A stretch of 53,056 nucleotides of DNA from UBA4582 sp013204195 (GTDB lineage Bacteria; Pseudomonadota; Gammaproteobacteria; Pseudomonadales; Azotimanducaceae), in assembly GCA_963925735.1 (NCBI GenBank), contig CAWUUH010000033.1, forward strand, positions 1-53,056, in the 5' to 3' direction. A program made the position numbers and the translations under genes. A model generated the notes under the pieces. It ran no database searches. It was not told where the DNA came from and was given only the letters and a program-made list of their open reading frames with translations. Below, in pieces: positions 51,427 through 53,056 of this stretch. Numbering within the stretch: position 1 is the stretch's first letter; each line of letters starts with the position of its first letter.

Positions 51427-52569
51427 TCAGACCCGACCTTTCTGTAGCTCAAGCCGGCCCTTCACAAGGTTGATCCGCAATAGATCGCTGGCACCTTCCA
51501 CCAGACGCAAAGACCGTACCTGGCGATACAGCGCCTCCAGTGGGTGGCCTTGAACGAGGGCCTGACCGCCTACCAGTTGTACCGCCATATCAATCAATCG
51601 GCCGGCTGTTTCAGTACAGAAAACTTTAGTGGCGATCACCTCATTGACACTGTTTTCGCCAGACTCTACGAGTCTCGCGGTACGATACAAAGCGCTCCGC
51701 GCCACGTAGGTTTCGATGCGCATATCAGCATACCGTAACCTGACGCCCTCGCGGTCGCCGAGCGGCGCGCCACTGCGATGCGGCGACTTAAGATGGGCCT
51801 CGACGTACTCAAGGGTCCACAGGCACATGCCCATGGCTTGCGCGGCAACCATTAACCTGACATTACCAATATTCCCCAGCGCGCGCGGCATACCCTCACC
51901 GATTTTACCAATCACCTGCGTGACCGGGATACGGACCTGTTGAAACACCATAGACACATGCCCACCGCCTTCCATTGAGGTGAAAGCCTTATCGATATTC
52001 ACGCCCTCAGCATCGCGGTCAATCACGACCATCGCGGTTCCGGCTCGGCTACCATCGGGGTGCTCAACATTCACCAGAATACAAACGAAATCACAGGACT
52101 CGCCACCGGTGACATAGGATTTCTGACCGCTGACCACCAGGCTGTCGCCCTCGAGGACTGCCCAGGTCGGTCGAGGCGCTGTGTCAGGCTCAGTAAAACC
52201 GAAGGCGCTGGTCTTTTCGCCGCGCATCAAGGGCTCAAGGTAACGGCTGCGAAGCTCGCCTTCAGCCGCATGTAACAAGCCAGGTCCGGGGCCAAAGACG
52301 TAACTGGCCAACCGCGTATTGGTCGCCGCCAGCATCTCACGCAGCAGTGTCAACTCAAGGGTGCCAGCGGGGTTACCACCGAATTCAAGGGGCTGGGTGC
52401 GATAGAAAAATCCTGCCGCTCGCGAGGCTTGCCGCACCTGCTCCTGAATCTCTAAGGGGATTTTTGTGGTTGTTTCCAGCTGTCCATCGAGGGGCACAAG
52501 AACCGTATCGATAAACCGTTGCATGTTCAACCGGGTCGTTTCTAATGCCTCGGGAAGATTATCCGGCAT
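51427..52569 (-). CDS. Acyl-CoA dehydrogenase-family protein
   Basis: 380 aa, normal length; GGAG nine bases before the ATG. FAD/acyl-CoA fold: SAFGFTEPDTA (about 120-130), SLVVSGQKSYVTGGESCDF (FAD contact), KAFTSMEGGGHVSMVFQQVRIP, and ATKVFCTETAGRLIDMAVQLVGGQALVQGHP. The catalytic Glu lies in LVEGASDLLRINL near the C-terminus, in the position of medium/short-chain dehydrogenases. Substrate unknown. It is upstream of the haem-motif gene. Confidence 0.92.
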   Translation of the reverse strand: MPDNLPEALETTRLNMQRFIDTVLVPLDGQLETTTKIPLEIQEQVRQASRAAGFFYRTQPLEFGGNPAGTLELTLLREMLAATNTRLASYVFGPGPGLLHAAEGELRSRYLEPLMRGEKTSAFGFTEPDTAPRPTWAVLEGDSLVVSGQKSYVTGGESCDFVCILVNVEHPDGSRAGTAMVVIDRDAEGVNIDKAFTSMEGGGHVSMVFQQVRIPVTQVIGKIGEGMPRALGNIGNVRLMVAAQAMGMCLWTLEYVEAHLKSPHRSGAPLGDREGVRLRYADMRIETYVARSALYRTARLVESGENSVNEVIATKVFCTETAGRLIDMAVQLVGGQALVQGHPLEALYRQVRSLRLVEGASDLLRINLVKGRLELQKGRV

Positions 52570-52690
52570 AAATTACCGCTCCTGCAAAATAATGTTAGAA
52601 CCGGCTAGCGGTCCCTGAAACTCGGGGCCCTGCCTTATGAAAGATTCGATGATACCGTGCCCACGCATTGGGCGCGAACAATCAATGGAT

Positions 52691-53056
52691 TCAGCCGGCC
52701 GTTTCTTCGGGCTGCGAATTGTCGGCCGCAATCATCGCCAGGCTCTCCTCAGCAAAACCACTGCCGGCCTCCGTATAGAAATTAAAAACCCGGTCAATAC
52801 CGCTCGCGAGCAAAGTGATTCGTTCATCCTCGTAGCGCGCGATAGCGGCTATCTTGCCTTCGTACTGAGCGCCTTTTAACTGGGCCGTAATATTTTGAAC
52901 GTCGCCAATGGACGGCAGGGCTAGCAGGATCAAGCGAATACTAGAGATGTCGAGGTTCTCCCATAATTCTGCATCTTCGCCATCGCCGTTAAACACATGC
53001 AGGTGCTCGGCTTGCAGGCGCTTAACTCGTGCCATATCAGAATCCATGCCCCAGAC
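52691..53056 (-). CDS. TrkA-N-domain potassium transport/Kef-type protein (5'-truncated)
   Basis: C-terminal about 121 residues are visible; the frame is open to the right edge (a VWGMDSD-like reading), so the start is outside. The seen part is the back half of an NAD-binding RCK/TrkA-N domain: a nucleotide-binding strand with acidic end (HLHVFNGDGEDAELWEN, RLILLALPSIGDVQNI), and the GKIAAIARYEDERITLLASGIDRVFNFYTEAGSGFAEE tail typical of Kef-type cation:proton antiporters with a TrkA-N C-terminus. The membrane part lies outside. Confidence 0.8.
   Translation of the reverse strand, partial: VWGMDSDMARVKRLQAEHLHVFNGDGEDAELWENLDISSIRLILLALPSIGDVQNITAQLKGAQYEGKIAAIARYEDERITLLASGIDRVFNFYTEAGSGFAEESLAMIAADNSQPEETAG

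Noticed and set aside
1..53056. CRISPR arrays or restriction/defence cassettes
   Set aside because: None of the repeats has regular spacers of CRISPR type, and no cas, restriction, toxin-antitoxin or phage structural gene was recognised.

Overview
The window is a gene-dense stretch of a gammaproteobacterial chromosome. By eye it is of middling GC, with short intergenic gaps and clear Shine-Dalgarno sites. The gene content fits an aerobic, probably marine or oligotrophic gammaproteobacterium rich in acyl-CoA metabolism: two enoyl-CoA hydratases, an acyl-CoA dehydrogenase, an acyl-CoA carboxylase beta subunit, a CoA-ester lyase, a two-subunit 2-oxoacid:ferredoxin oxidoreductase, an ACAD10/LvaA-like phosphotransferase and glutathione transferase-like enzymes. 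Taxonomy is inferred from protein style only. There is no rRNA, I recognised no tRNA, and there is no CRISPR array.

Layout. 1-548: 3'-truncated CoxE/VWA-type gene. 549-1131: non-coding stretch with an 8-bp tandem repeat. 1132-2037: DUF3014 membrane protein. 2155-8743: minus-strand run in the order leuC, leuD, cimA, LLM-family oxidoreductase, mtnA, class II aldolase-like gene. It combines the citramalate route to 2-oxobutyrate/isoleucine with salvage of 5-methylthioribose 1-phosphate. 9082-15972: an island bounded by two directly repeated pieces of one IS3-family element. It contains a TMEM43-like membrane protein, a mosaic repeat array, and a two-gene operon encoding an outer-membrane-type lipoprotein and a secreted protein whose architecture and motifs resemble the vitellogenin/MTP N-terminal (large lipid transfer protein) module. 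This is the most unusual part of the window. 16046-24544: large class III cyclase-like protein, GNAT acetyltransferase, coniferyl-aldehyde-type dehydrogenase, HAD hydrolase, CoA-ester lyase, a 70-aa protein with a well-formed promoter and paired operator-like repeats, and an MFS exporter. 24582-40252: second MFS transporter, enoyl-CoA hydratases, FAH-family enzyme, RsmB-like rRNA methyltransferase, patatin, alpha/beta hydrolase, DUF5916 outer-membrane protein, ChaC-like cyclotransferase, M20 amidohydrolase, two GSTs, a carboxymuconolactone decarboxylase-like protein and the phosphotransferase. 40254-43132: korAB. 43537-45408: peroxiredoxin-glutaredoxin hybrid with its terminator, divergent from oxyR. 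45415-53056: PhyH dioxygenase coupled to a secreted HEAT-like protein, CBS protein, a structured repeat locus, histidine phosphatase, carboxyltransferase, haem-motif protein, acyl-CoA dehydrogenase and the C-terminal end of a TrkA-N/Kef-type potassium transport protein cut by the window edge.

How the genes work together. leuCD and cimA share one strand and one pathway (citramalate to 3-methylmalate); leuB is not in the window. mtnA and the aldolase-like gene overlap by 11 bp and must be co-translated. korA and korB overlap by one base. oxyR and the peroxiredoxin share a divergent control region with two dyads. Most other acyl-CoA genes stand singly or in pairs on alternating strands, so they do not form a single catabolic operon. 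All calls are by reading alone; no homology search was run.
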